A stretch of 41,915 nt of DNA from Dolichospermum sp. ST_sed8 (GTDB lineage Bacteria; Cyanobacteriota; Cyanobacteriia; Cyanobacteriales; Nostocaceae), in the NCBI GenBank assembly GCA_028658405.1, contig JAKOGY010000013.1, positions 1 through 41,915 on the forward strand, in the 5' to 3' direction. Shown piece after piece: positions 33,683-41,915 of this stretch. Position 1 is the first letter of the stretch. Every line of letters starts with the position of its first letter. Below the pieces are notes generated by a model. It had not been told where the DNA came from, made no database searches, and saw only the letters and a list, made by a program, of their open reading frames with translations. Made by a program: the position numbers and the translations under genes.

Positions 33683-34120
33683 ATGGCTTTGTGGAGACTT
33701 TATTATCATCTAGTTTGGGCAACAAAAGAGCGTCAGTCACTAATTACCAATGATATAGAAGCAAAAATTTACAGTTATATTATTAGCAAAGCTGATGAAC
33801 TTGAAACCATTATTCATGTTATTAATGGTACAGAAAATCATATTCATATAGTAGCTTCTATTCCTCCTAAGATTTCTATTTCTGAATTTGTGCAAAAAAT
33901 TAAAGGTAGCAGCACTCATTATATTAATAATGTATTTTCCTTAGAAGATATGTTTGCTTGGCAAAGAGGTTATGGTGTTTTTTCGTTAGGGAGGAAACAA
34001 CTTGAACAAGCGGTTATTTATGTGAAAAATCAAAAGGAACATCATGCACAAGGTACAATAATTAAATCTTTGGAAGATTTTAATCAAGATGATAATCCAC
34101 CGCAAAAATTTTATATGTAA
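33683..34120 (+). CDS. IS200/REP-associated tyrosine transposase (TnpA/RAYT-like)
   Basis: 145-residue single-strand transposase of the HUH-Y1 group. HIHIVASIPP (HUH pair) lies near residue 56 and the catalytic tyrosine in QAVIYVKNQKEHH near 115. Length and layout fit IS200 TnpA; no tnpB gene is near. ATG 33683 gives the family start MALWRLYYHLVWATK. A structured palindromic element begins 10 bases after its stop, supporting the REP-associated (RAYT) type over a mobile IS605. Confidence 0.85.
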   Translation: MALWRLYYHLVWATKERQSLITNDIEAKIYSYIISKADELETIIHVINGTENHIHIVASIPPKISISEFVQKIKGSSTHYINNVFSLEDMFAWQRGYGVFSLGRKQLEQAVIYVKNQKEHHAQGTIIKSLEDFNQDDNPPQKFYM

Positions 34121-34130
34121 TCTGTATTTA

Positions 34131-34370
34131 GTCAGCTTTAGCTGACTTTTGCTATTAGACTCAGAATTCATTCTGAGGCGGAATTGGGGATAACGATTGA
34201 TGTGAATGGGATTTTCAAGCCTGTATGAGAATGAATTATCAAAACCCAATCACACGCCTGGGAATTAGTTGTCAAAACCCAATCACACGCCTGGGAATTA
34301 GTTGTCAAAACCCAATCACACGCCTGGGAATGAATTCCCAGTCTAATAGCAAAAGTCGGCTGAAGCCGAC
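34131..34370. repeat. REP/BIME-like palindromic element beside the transposase gene
   Basis: Each end has two hairpins joined by an exact 18-base inverted repeat. Left: GTCAGCT-TT-AGCTGAC (34131-34146), GACTTTTGCTATTAGACT (34144-34161), CTCAGAAT-TC-ATTCTGAG (34160-34177). Right, mirrored: CTGGGAAT-GA-ATTCCCAG (34324-34341), the complement of the 18-mer at 34340-34357, then GTCGGCT-GA-AGCCGAC (34355-34370). The centre holds 33-base direct repeats. The composite looks like a substrate of the adjacent TnpA. Confidence 0.85.
34239..34331 (+). repeat. Three 33-bp direct repeats in the palindromic element
   Basis: Copies at 34239-34271, 34272-34304 and 34305-34331 (last truncated), starting TCAAAACCCAATCACACGCC. 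Exact within the first two and the first 27 bases of the third. The frame encoding NPITRLGISCQ repeats is an accident of these DNA repeats. Confidence 0.92.
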
Positions 34371-34412
34371 TATAATATTTTCATTTTTATTTTATAACAA
34401 ATTTATGATTAA

Positions 34413-34454
34413 GTTTGTAGGTTAGATTTGCTTATATCAACTCAACCTACAAAC
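34413..34454. terminator. Inverted repeat directly after leuS
   Basis: GTTTGTAGGTT (34413-34423) pairs with AACCTACAAAC (34444-34454), five bases from the leuS stop codon. It could end leuS transcription on the minus strand; belongs to the same TGTAGGTT repeat group as 31327-31414. Confidence 0.6.
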
Positions 34455-34458
34455 ATAA

Positions 34459-37038
34459 TTAACCCAAAACGAAATTTACCAACTTACCAGGAACAACAAT
34501 CACCTTCTTAACTTCCTTCCCTTCAATATAACGCTGTGCAACTTCCGACTCCCGCGCATATTTTTCCAACTCCCCTTTATCAGCTTGAGAAGGAACTTGA
34601 ATAGAACCGCGAGTTTTACCCATAATTTGAATTACCAAAGTAATTTCATCAGCTATCAAAGCCGCAGGATCAAAACTTGGCCAAGTTTGGGTATGCACAG
34701 AATTTTTATTCCCCAATAACTGCCATAATTCATCACCAATATGCGGTGCAAAAGGTGCTAACATAATCACCAAAGTTTGAATCCCTTCCGCGTAAATTGG
34801 CGAATTATGACAATCTGCATCAGTCAAGGCATTACTTAACTTCATCAATTCTGAAATTGCCGTATTAAATTGATATTCATCTTCTACATCTTCCGTAATT
34901 GCTTGAATAGCAATATGAATGAAGCGACGTAAATCTTTTTCCGCTTTATTTAACTTATCAACTTCCGGTTTTTGCTGACAAACTCCCGCAGCAGCATAAT
35001 CAGTTACCAACCGCCAAACCCGATTTAAAAAGCGGAATTGTCCCTCAACATCAGCCTCATCCCATTCCAAATCTTTTTCAGGAGGAGCTTTAAATAAAAT
35101 GAACATCCGCGCCGTATCAATGCCATATTTATTAATCACATCTTCTGGTGCAACACCATTGCCTTTTGATTTAGACATGGTAGCATAGAGACGTTGTAAA
35201 GGTTCTCCAGTTTGTGGATCTACAGGATTATTAGCATCAACCAAATTAGAAGGAATCCATTTATCTTTACCACCTTTATTCGGGTTCATGTAAGTTAAAC
35301 CCTGTACCATTCCCTGAGTTAACAGCTTTTGAAATGGTTCATCAAAGTTGAATAAACCTCTATCTCTTAATACCTTAGTGAAGAAACGCGAATACAATAA
35401 ATGTAAAATTGCGTGTTCAATTCCGCCCACATATTGATCAACCGACATCCAATCATTTACTTTACCAGAATCAAAAATCTTTTCCTCATTCTTCGCGTCA
35501 GGATAACGCAAGAAATACCAAGAAGAATCAATAAAAGTATCCATTGTATCGGTTTCCCGTTTCGCAGGAGTACCGCAAGTTGGACAAGGGACATTTACCC
35601 AACTTTCTAACTGTGCTAAAGGTGAACCACCCCGACCACTTAATTCAATATCTTCGGGTAATTGGACAGGTAAATCTTTGTCAGGTACTGGCACAATTCC
35701 ACATTCAGGACAGTGAATAACAGGGATAGGTGCGCCCCAATAACGTTGTCGAGAAATTAACCAATCTCTGAGGCGATATTGTATTCTTAATTTACCAAAG
35801 TTTTGTTTTTCGGCAAATTCGATAATGGCTTTTTTGGCATCTATTGAATTTATGCCATTAAAGTCACCAGAATTAACTAGAATTCCTGCTTCTGTATATG
35901 CTGATTTTAAAGTTTCTTCTGCACCCAGTTCGGGGACAATTACAACTTTGATAGCTAAATTCTGTTCTTTGGCAAATTTGAAATCTCGGACATCATGGGC
36001 TGGTACACCCATTACCGCACCTGTACCATATTCATAGAGGACATAATCTGCAATCCATACGGGTACTTCTTCCCCAGTAAAGGGGTTAATAACCTTCCCA
36101 CCTGTAGGAATACCCCGTTTTGGTTTATCTTCTGCTGTTCGTTCTAACTCGCTTTGGTTGCTGACTTCCTTGATAAAGGCTTCTACCGCCGCTTTTTGTT
36201 CTGACGTAGTAACAACTTGAGTTAAGGGGTGTTCTGGAGCTAATACGACATAACTCACACCATAAATGGTATCTGGACGGGTGGTATAAACGCCGATTTT
36301 TTCATCTAATCCGACAATGGGAAATTCTAAATATGCACCTGTGGATTTTCCTATCCAATTGGCTTGCATTAATTTGACTCGTTCAGGCCAACCTGTGAGT
36401 TTATCCAAATCATTTAATAATTCTTCGGCGTAATCGGTAATTTTAAAAAACCATTGACGTAGTAATTTACGTTCAACTATTGCCCCACTTCGCCAAGAAC
36501 GTCCTTCATTATCAACTTGTTCATTTGCTAATACAGTTTGGTCTATGGGGTCCCAATTAACTGCGGCTTCTCTTTGATATGCTAAACCAGCTTCGAGAAA
36601 TTGCAGAAAAATCCACTGTGTCCATTTATAATAATCGGGGGAACAGGTAGCAAGTTCAGTTTCCCAATCTAAGGATAAACCCAGACGCTGTAATTGTTGC
36701 CGCATTTGGGCAATATTTTGATAAGTCCATTTGGCAGGGGGTACACCTCTATCAATGGCGGCGTTTTCTGCGGGTAGTCCGAAGGCATCCCAACCCATTG
36801 GATGTAATACCCGATACCCTTGCATCCGTTTGAGGCGGGCAATCACATCTGTAATTGTGTAGTTACGGACGTGACCCATGTGCAAGCTACCGGATGGGTA
36901 TGGAAACATGGAAAGCGCGTAGAATTTTGGCTTGTTTTGATCTTGAGGCGTTTTATCTAAACCAAGCTCTGCCCATGTTTGTTGCCATTTTTCCTCAATT
37001 GTGGCTGGTTGGTATAACGTTTTTTGGGGGGACTCCAC
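34459..37038 (-). CDS. leuS: Leucyl-tRNA synthetase
   Basis: 859-residue class I aminoacyl-tRNA synthetase charging tRNA-Leu. Seen: the HIGH-type [15 protein letters not shown] near residue 50, the CP1 editing domain with [13 protein letters not shown] (about 252), a zinc-binding CPECG...CPTCG pair near 440-485, and MSKSKGNGV (KMSKS type) near 620. The C-terminal anticodon-binding and small end domain are present (last residues [12 protein letters not shown]). Length is typical. The gene is monocistronic with a convergent palindromic element at the 3' side. Confidence 0.97.
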   Translation of the reverse strand: MESPQKTLYQPATIEEKWQQTWAELGLDKTPQDQNKPKFYALSMFPYPSGSLHMGHVRNYTITDVIARLKRMQGYRVLHPMGWDAFGLPAENAAIDRGVPPAKWTYQNIAQMRQQLQRLGLSLDWETELATCSPDYYKWTQWIFLQFLEAGLAYQREAAVNWDPIDQTVLANEQVDNEGRSWRSGAIVERKLLRQWFFKITDYAEELLNDLDKLTGWPERVKLMQANWIGKSTGAYLEFPIVGLDEKIGVYTTRPDTIYGVSYVVLAPEHPLTQVVTTSEQKAAVEAFIKEVSNQSELERTAEDKPKRGIPTGGKVINPFTGEEVPVWIADYVLYEYGTGAVMGVPAHDVRDFKFAKEQNLAIKVVIVPELGAEETLKSAYTEAGILVNSGDFNGINSIDAKKAIIEFAEKQNFGKLRIQYRLRDWLISRQRYWGAPIPVIHCPECGIVPVPDKDLPVQLPEDIELSGRGGSPLAQLESWVNVPCPTCGTPAKRETDTMDTFIDSSWYFLRYPDAKNEEKIFDSGKVNDWMSVDQYVGGIEHAILHLLYSRFFTKVLRDRGLFNFDEPFQKLLTQGMVQGLTYMNPNKGGKDKWIPSNLVDANNPVDPQTGEPLQRLYATMSKSKGNGVAPEDVINKYGIDTARMFILFKAPPEKDLEWDEADVEGQFRFLNRVWRLVTDYAAAGVCQQKPEVDKLNKAEKDLRRFIHIAIQAITEDVEDEYQFNTAISELMKLSNALTDADCHNSPIYAEGIQTLVIMLAPFAPHIGDELWQLLGNKNSVHTQTWPSFDPAALIADEITLVIQIMGKTRGSIQVPSQADKGELEKYARESEVAQRYIEGKEVKKVIVVPGKLVNFVLG

Positions 37039-37168
37039 AACTAAAACTCCTAATGCTGTTACCTAATTTCGCTATTGTGGCATAATCTTGACTGCCCCTG
37101 AAGCTCAATAGCTTTTTAGTTGTCGATTTTCTGGTATATATCATTATTGTCATTAACTAGAACAAATT

Positions 37169-38440
37169 ATGACTCATTATGGCTTAATGTGTCCTGCCTC
37201 TACGGGACATTGGAATACAATATTGCCTTTAGGGAAAGAATTACAACAGCGTGGTCATCGTGTTACTCTAATTGGTATTCTGGATGCTCAAGCCAAAGCA
37301 CAAGCAGCAGGTTTAGAATTTCGAGTTATTGGTGAATCTGAATTTCCTCTGGGGTCATCAGCAGAATTTTTTGCTAAACTAGGTCAATTAAATGGACAGG
37401 AAGCATTTAAATACACTATCCAACTATTCAAAGATACCACTAATATTTCACTCAGAGATGCCCCAAAAGTAATTAAGGATGCAGGTATAGAAGCATTATT
37501 AATGGATCAAATTATGTCAGAAGGTAGGACTATTGCTGATGTTTCTGGACTGCCTTTTATTACTATTTGTAGTGCTGTAGTTTTAAACCGAGAACCAAGT
37601 GTTCCCCCCTTCATGACCAATTGGGATTATAGTCCAGCTTGGTGGGCAAAACTGCGGAATAAATTAGGTTATAAATTATTAAATCGAGCAACTCAACCCA
37701 TTACAGAACTAATAAATAACTATCGTCGAGAGAAAAATTTATCTGCATACTCTAACGCTAATGATCGTTATTCTCAACTAGCGCAAATTAGTCAACAACC
37801 TGCTGAATTAGAATTTCCCCGGCATAATTTACCGCAGTGCTTTCATTTTACTGGACCATATCATAGTTCCACTGGTCGAGTTGTTCCTGATTTTCCTTTT
37901 GACAAATTAACAGGACAACCCTTAATTTATGCTTCATTGGGAACTATTCAAAATCGCTTGTTAGGTGTTTTCCAAAGTATTGCAGAAGCTTGTCAAAATT
38001 TGGATGCACAATTAGTAATTTCTTTGGGTGGTTCGGCAAGTCCCGAAGTTCTCCAAGGACTACCTGGAAATCCTTTAGTAGTTGGTTATGCACCACAATT
38101 ACAACTATTAGAAAAAGCAGAATTAACTATTACCCATGCAGGAATGAATACTACATTAGAATGTTTAACTAATGGTGTACCAATGGTAGCAATTCCTATT
38201 GCTAATGATCAACCAGGAGTAGCTTCACGGATAGTTTGGTCCGGATGTGGGGAAGCTGTACCTGTGAAAAAAGTTAATGCTGATAATTTGCGGATAGCTA
38301 TTAAAAAGGTATTGACGGAAGATAGCTATAGAAAGAATGCTCTCAGGTTGCAAGCTGCGATTCAGAAAGCGGGGGGAACAAAGCGAGCGATTGATATTGT
38401 GGAACAGGCTATATCTACTGGTAAGCCTGTTTTAAACTAG
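37169..38440 (+). CDS. UDP-sugar glycosyltransferase (CrtX/MGT-like GT1)
   Basis: 423-residue GT1 family enzyme of the GT-B fold. The N-lobe begins THYGLMCPASTGHWNTILPL, and the donor-binding C-lobe shows IYASLGTIQNRL (about 250), VVGYAPQLQLLEKAELTITH and AGMNTTLECLTNGVPMVAIP with the QP pair (NDQPG). The type resembles zeaxanthin glucosyltransferases and macrolide glycosyltransferases; it probably glycosylates a lipid, carotenoid or secondary metabolite. Located before a truncated acyltransferase and a P450 gene, suggesting a small tailoring locus. Confidence 0.85.
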   Translation: MTHYGLMCPASTGHWNTILPLGKELQQRGHRVTLIGILDAQAKAQAAGLEFRVIGESEFPLGSSAEFFAKLGQLNGQEAFKYTIQLFKDTTNISLRDAPKVIKDAGIEALLMDQIMSEGRTIADVSGLPFITICSAVVLNREPSVPPFMTNWDYSPAWWAKLRNKLGYKLLNRATQPITELINNYRREKNLSAYSNANDRYSQLAQISQQPAELEFPRHNLPQCFHFTGPYHSSTGRVVPDFPFDKLTGQPLIYASLGTIQNRLLGVFQSIAEACQNLDAQLVISLGGSASPEVLQGLPGNPLVVGYAPQLQLLEKAELTITHAGMNTTLECLTNGVPMVAIPIANDQPGVASRIVWSGCGEAVPVKKVNADNLRIAIKKVLTEDSYRKNALRLQAAIQKAGGTKRAIDIVEQAISTGKPVLN

Positions 38441-38499
38441 AAATATTAATCAGGAATAGTAGTTAATTAACGATAATAAACATCAGAAAAAAATAAATT

Positions 38500-38880
38500 A
38501 TGACATCAATAACTAGAAAGCTTGGTTTAGTAGAAAACCTCTTTGAAATTCTTCATGATTTAGGAGCAATGATTGACGTAAATGTTGTTCGTATTTCAGG
38601 TTTACTTACAGCCGATATTTTGCAACAGGCTCTTGATTTTGTGCAAAAGCGTCATCCTATGCTTCAAGTTCATATCGTTGAATTAGCAGATGGTGTTTAT
38701 TTTCAATCTGAAGGAACAACTAAAATTCCTTTACGGGTTATAGAAAAGCAAAATGAAAATCATTGTCTAGAAATTGCTGAGGAGGAGTTACACCAAAGAT
38801 TTTCTAGAAATCTAGAACCTCTTTGTCGTGTTACATTTCTTCGTTCTCCTATTAGTAACGATATTAGCGAAATTATTTAA
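38500..38880 (+). pseudogene. Truncated condensation-type acyltransferase
   Basis: 126 residues that look like the N-terminal third of a condensation/PapA-like acyltransferase: SITRKLGLVENLFEILHDLG, then a strand INVVRISGLLTADILQQALD-type block and RHPMLQVHIVE. In the family the catalytic HHxxxDG motif follows directly after the segment PISNDISEII, but here the frame stops at that point. No continuation with that motif was seen in the following 100 bases, so the gene is probably truncated and inactive as an acyltransferase. Confidence 0.6.
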
Positions 38881-38981
38881 CATTAAGTATGCCACACTGA
38901 GCGAAAAATCTATTGATGCGATCGCTCAGAGTCACACTGAGCGATACCTACGGTAAGCTACGCTAATGCACCTTCAACATC

Positions 38982-40370
38982 TCAACTCACGCTAGTTTCA
39001 AAAACCCGCTGCTGTTGCTCTCTTCTCCCCCTGATAACCATCTTCACACCGCCACCAGGACCCAGTAAAGCCCCCTTCCGTGCTGGTTGTACAGGTTCAG
39101 TATCAGCCAATTCCATCTGCCATTGAGACAAGACAGTTGCTAAAACCAACTTCATTTCAAACAGCGCCAAAGCCATACCAATACAACGACGATTTCCACC
39201 ACCAAAGGGTAAAAACTCAGAAGTGCTAAATTGACGTTCTAAAAAACGCTCAGGTTTAAACTGTTTAGAATCAGGATATAAATCTTCTCGATGATGGGTT
39301 AAATAAATACAAGGAACTACCAAATTTCCAGGTTCTAAATTATAACCCATCACTTCCAATGGTGATTTTACTAATCTATTTAAAGCTAACATCGCCACCG
39401 GGTACATCCGCAATGTTTCTGAACAAACTGCATTTAAATAAGGTAATTTGAAAATTTCATTAGCATCAGGTTGTTGACCCAAATTATCTAATTCTTGCAA
39501 TAGTTTTTCTCGTACCTGTGGTAAATGGTGAATCCAGTAAAGCGCCCATGTTAAAGAAGTTGCAGTAGTTTCATGACCAGCTACCAATAGAGTCATTAAC
39601 TCATCTCGTAATTCAACATCAGTCATGGGTTGACCTTCTTCATCCTTAGTAGCCATCATCAAAGACAAAATATCAGTCCGAGATGGATCTGGATTTTCCT
39701 GACGTTCCTTAATTTCTGCATAGATTAGTTTATTAATTTGATCTGTTAAGCGGAGGAATTTTCCCCAAGGACTCCACGCACCTAAATCTTTTTGTAATAA
39801 TGGAAAAACTAATAACAGTCCTCTCACAAAAGGTTGTTTAGGATTAAGTATTTTTAGTAGCAGTTTCTTCAGTTCTTGATAACGTCGACCTTCTCGTAAA
39901 CCAAATACAGCTTTTAAAATCACCTCAAAAGAAATTTCTTGCATGGAAGATAGGATATTAAATGGTTCTCCAATCTGCCATTTGTTAGTAACTTCTTGTG
40001 TAATTTCCCGGATTAAATCACCATAAGACAGCATTCTTTCCCCATGCAAGGGTGGCATTAACAACTTGCGTTGGCGTTGGTGTGGCTTCCCTTCTAGTGC
40101 TAATAGAGATTTTTTTCCTAACAACCCTGCTTGAATACCTGCTGGCGCACCAGAATCTAATTGTTTGGTGTCAGTGGTGAAAATTTGTTGAATTGCTTGG
40201 GGGTTGCTAATGAATACTTGTGGTTTAAATACCGGACCAACTCTTAAAGTGAAAATATCACCGTATTTTTCTGTACATTCTTCCATATATCCTAAAGGAT
40301 CTTTTAACCATTGGTATGTCTGTATCCAAGGATGAGTTTTTGGTCCATCAGGTAGTTTAAAATTAGACAT
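38982..40370 (-). CDS. Cytochrome P450 (CYP110-like)
   Basis: 462-residue soluble P450. I-helix AGHETTATSL (about residue 261), K-helix ETLR (about 315) and the heme-binding FLPFGGGNRRCIGMALALFE (Cys about 405) are all intact. The pattern resembles CYP110 proteins of Nostocales, which hydroxylate fatty acids and terpenoids; the substrate here is unknown. The start ATG 40370 gives the family N-terminus LPDGPKTHPW. Runs convergent with the glycosyltransferase and acyltransferase remnant. Confidence 0.92.
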   Translation of the reverse strand: MSNFKLPDGPKTHPWIQTYQWLKDPLGYMEECTEKYGDIFTLRVGPVFKPQVFISNPQAIQQIFTTDTKQLDSGAPAGIQAGLLGKKSLLALEGKPHQRQRKLLMPPLHGERMLSYGDLIREITQEVTNKWQIGEPFNILSSMQEISFEVILKAVFGLREGRRYQELKKLLLKILNPKQPFVRGLLLVFPLLQKDLGAWSPWGKFLRLTDQINKLIYAEIKERQENPDPSRTDILSLMMATKDEEGQPMTDVELRDELMTLLVAGHETTATSLTWALYWIHHLPQVREKLLQELDNLGQQPDANEIFKLPYLNAVCSETLRMYPVAMLALNRLVKSPLEVMGYNLEPGNLVVPCIYLTHHREDLYPDSKQFKPERFLERQFSTSEFLPFGGGNRRCIGMALALFEMKLVLATVLSQWQMELADTEPVQPARKGALLGPGGGVKMVIRGRREQQQRVFETSVS

Positions 40371-40424
40371 TTTGATAAATTTCCTATTGCTTTAGGTAAT
40401 TGAGAAAAATCTGCTGGGATGAAA

Positions 40425-41213
40425 TTATGCTTCTAATTTGGCAATCGTCTTAATTGTTAATTCCTGCACATTATTAAACACTATCTTTGCCCCAGCTTGG
40501 ATCAGCTTTTGGGTATAAGCTTCCCGGACTTCTGCTATTTCCTGAACGTGGGGAGGCAATACCCCAACACCTAACCAAGTCCGAGAATTATCTACAGATT
40601 TAGCTTTTTCCACAGTGTGCATATCTGCTACAGTATCACCCACATAGACAACTGTTTGTTTTTGATTACTACCATTTTCTAAAATGTTAATAGTAGCAAA
40701 AAGTCCTGTAGGATCAGGTTTACCAGGTGCGTCTTCCATAGCAATTAATATAGGAGACTGTAAACCTAAGCGTTTTTCTAAAACGTAGTTAGCACTCAAG
40801 CGAGTAGCACCACTGAAAAAACCCCAAGCAATACCAGACTTTGTTAATTCTTGAAAATAACTAGGTTGTGCTAATAAAGGTTCATCACAAATATAACCAT
40901 TCCAATTTTCGGTATCTGTACCGCGATAACAGCGTTGAAAATAAGTAACAATATTTTCATAATCTAATGGCAATTTTTCCCGGTTTTGTCCTTGACTAAC
41001 AAAATGGCGATAAATTAATTCTTGGGAAGCGTCCCAATCGTTATTCCAAATTCCTTCAGATTTGAGATTATCAATATCTGTTGGTGTGGGACGATAGGCT
41101 TGAGTGGTAAAATATTCTACAGTATCGGATATAGCGCGACGATATGAGCCACTAACGTCACGGATAACCCCGTCTATATCAAATACAACTATCGCTTTTG
41201 TGCTTTCGGTCAT
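40425..41213 (-). CDS. HAD-superfamily hydrolase (TIGR01548-like)
   Basis: 262-residue HAD phosphatase-type protein. Motif I VFDIDGVIRDV (D11/D13) at the start, a motif II serine/threonine region GFFSGATRLS (about 132), K164-type lysine in DAPGKPDPTGL, and motif III VVYVGDTVADMHTV are present. The long cap between motifs I and II fits the cyanobacterial TIGR01548 group. Substrate unknown. It lies 54 bases upstream of the P450 gene on the same strand and may be co-transcribed. Confidence 0.85.
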   Translation of the reverse strand: MTESTKAIVVFDIDGVIRDVSGSYRRAISDTVEYFTTQAYRPTPTDIDNLKSEGIWNNDWDASQELIYRHFVSQGQNREKLPLDYENIVTYFQRCYRGTDTENWNGYICDEPLLAQPSYFQELTKSGIAWGFFSGATRLSANYVLEKRLGLQSPILIAMEDAPGKPDPTGLFATINILENGSNQKQTVVYVGDTVADMHTVEKAKSVDNSRTWLGVGVLPPHVQEIAEVREAYTQKLIQAGAKIVFNNVQELTIKTIAKLEA

Positions 41214-41312
41214 AGAAGGAATTGGAAAAGGAGAATGTACAAAATTTTATAGTAATCCTAAACAGAATTATAGCGGTATGCACTGGAATGAGATCCAAAC
41301 TTATTCATTTTC

Positions 41313-41342
41313 ATCTGCGTTTATCTGCGTTTATCTGCGTTC
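41313..41342. repeat. Three tandem ATCTGCGTTT decamers
   Basis: Three direct copies of a 10-base unit, the last with one change, in the divergent promoter region between the HAD gene and the small membrane protein gene. Common in Nostocales intergenic DNA. Confidence 0.88.
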
Positions 41343-41359
41343 AATGATTCTTGAGAATA

Positions 41360-41695
41360 ATGGTAACTATCGTTGTCCTGATTAACATCCTTATTTCCCT
41401 CAGCCTCCTTTACTTAGCTCAACAATTACGAAAAGCAAAAGATGCTCTAGCATTGATAACAGATATATTTAATCAATATGAACGTGCTAGTTATGCAGCC
41501 CTACATACAGCACCAGCTAATATTTATCTAGCTCAAGAAAAGATTCAGAATCTCCGTCTAGAGAAGCAAATACTTAAACAGCAAACTCAACAATTACGGC
41601 AAATTCTCAGTCTCATTGTCCTAGTTAAGCAAATTTCCCAAGGATCATTGTCGTTTCCATATCTAAAATTGAAAAATCCGAGTAAACTGGGGTAG
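41360..41695 (+). CDS. Small membrane-anchored coiled-coil protein upstream of rpoZ
   Basis: About 111 residues. The first 22 residues ([19 protein letters not shown]) form one membrane helix; the rest is a helix rich in Lys and Gln ([19 protein letters not shown]). ATG 41360 is preferred over the TTG nine bases upstream. I recognise no function. It ends 20 bases before rpoZ on the same strand. Confidence 0.65.
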   Translation: MVTIVVLINILISLSLLYLAQQLRKAKDALALITDIFNQYERASYAALHTAPANIYLAQEKIQNLRLEKQILKQQTQQLRQILSLIVLVKQISQGSLSFPYLKLKNPSKLG

Positions 41696-41698
41696 AAT
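41669..41698 (+). promoter_or_regulatory. Candidate rpoZ promoter
   Basis: TTGAAA (41669-41674), 18-base spacer, TAGAAT (41693-41698), 17 bases upstream of the rpoZ ATG. The leader is short, so the start point would be very close to the gene. Confidence 0.45.
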
Positions 41699-41715
41699 CT
41701 TTAGAGTCATCAATT

Positions 41716-41889
41716 ATGCTTAAGCGTTCTAAATTCGAGACTACTCAGTCTCAAATCATGCACCGTTCAGAAGAACTAATTAGTGCTGCGTCAAATCGCT
41801 ATCGCATTACGGTGCAGGTTGCAAATCGTGCCAAACGGCGACGTTATGAAGATTTTGAGTGCGATTCGTTGTTAGCTGAATCACGGTAA
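41716..41889 (+). CDS. rpoZ: RNA polymerase omega subunit with divergent/truncated C-terminus
   Basis: 57 residues; too short for automated gene lists. It begins [20 protein letters not shown] and continues [28 protein letters not shown], which is the cyanobacterial omega pattern (RpoZ, chaperone of the beta-prime subunit). Omega proteins of this group run to about 75-78 residues and end with a conserved MMKPV...EIIGE tail. Here residue 48 is followed by CDSLLAESR and TAA, so about 20 residues are missing or replaced. Either an insertion begins here or the gene is broken; the window ends 26 bases later. Confidence 0.85.
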   Translation: MLKRSKFETTQSQIMHRSEELISAASNRYRITVQVANRAKRRRYEDFECDSLLAESR

Positions 41890-41915
41890 TCAGCCCGTAC
41901 ATAAGCTAACCAACC

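Noticed and set aside
33637-33750. Short frame MKTLKIIDRVYYG before the TnpA gene, resembling a small antitoxin start
   Set aside because: Runs into the TnpA gene in another frame and stops after about 38 codons; no partner toxin.
34239-34331. Possible CRISPR array from three 33-base repeats
   Set aside because: The copies are directly adjacent with no spacers, and there are no cas genes.
34225-34425. ORF with NPITRLGISCQ repeats, first taken for a repeat peptide
   Set aside because: Generated by the 33-bp DNA repeats in the palindromic element; no ribosome site and no conserved pattern.

Overview
The window looks like chromosomal DNA of a filamentous, probably heterocyst-forming cyanobacterium (Nostocales, Anabaena/Nostoc/Dolichospermum-like). 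The evidence is chlorophyll synthase (chlG), the cytochrome b6f subunit petP, the phycobilisome core gene apcF, and glnA beside the glutamine synthetase inactivating factor gifA. Scattered HIP1 octamers (GCGATCGC) and many short tandem repeats typical of the group agree. The order apcF-glnA-gifA is, from memory, the same as in Anabaena PCC 7120. I saw no tRNA, rRNA or CRISPR array.

Layout. 1-2.8 kb: a possible IS200/IS605 right end, then chlG, an ArsA/Get3-like ATPase with an Hsp20-like tail, and petP, all on the minus strand. 2.8-8.5 kb: four Uma2-family (DUF820) genes interleaved with an O-antigen/exopolysaccharide ABC exporter. The permease (wzm) and ATPase (wzt) genes, normally adjacent, are split by a 1.7 kb insert that left a duplicated copy of the wzm 3' end. 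8.5-17.6 kb: a degraded ISAzo13-type transposase, then an AT-rich surface-polysaccharide cluster with five glycosyltransferases and a membrane acyltransferase. It includes a GT2-GT4 fusion and a glycosyltransferase with a 21-bp repeat coiled coil. 17.6-19.4 kb: two toxin-antitoxin modules (HigBA-like and PIN). 19.4-22.1 kb: the core apcF-glnA-gifA locus. glnA has an NtcA activator-type promoter and gifA has an exact NtcA palindrome placed for repression. 22.2-29.3 kb: a zinc dehydrogenase, two separate PIN/excisionase-type modules, a Ser/Thr kinase with WD40 repeats, a small monooxygenase-fold protein and a truncated HNH nuclease. 29.5-31.2 kb: dihydroxyacetone kinase dhaKL. 31.4-34.4 kb: a two-gene ATPase + TOPRIM/DUF4435-like cassette resembling the PARIS (AriA-AriB) defence architecture, next to an IS200/RAYT-type transposase and a REP/BIME-like palindromic element. 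34.4-41.9 kb: leuS, a CrtX-like glycosyltransferase, a truncated condensation-type acyltransferase, a CYP110-like P450, a HAD hydrolase, a small membrane protein, and rpoZ whose C-terminus diverges abruptly.

How it fits together. Housekeeping blocks (photosynthesis, nitrogen assimilation, tRNA charging, transcription) alternate with accessory blocks of cell-surface synthesis, toxin-antitoxin and putative defence genes, marked by decayed transposons and mini-repeats. The most interesting items are the ATPase-TOPRIM pair, the palindromic element beside the lone TnpA, the split exporter operon with its duplication scar, the paired NtcA sites at glnA/gifA, and the altered rpoZ end.
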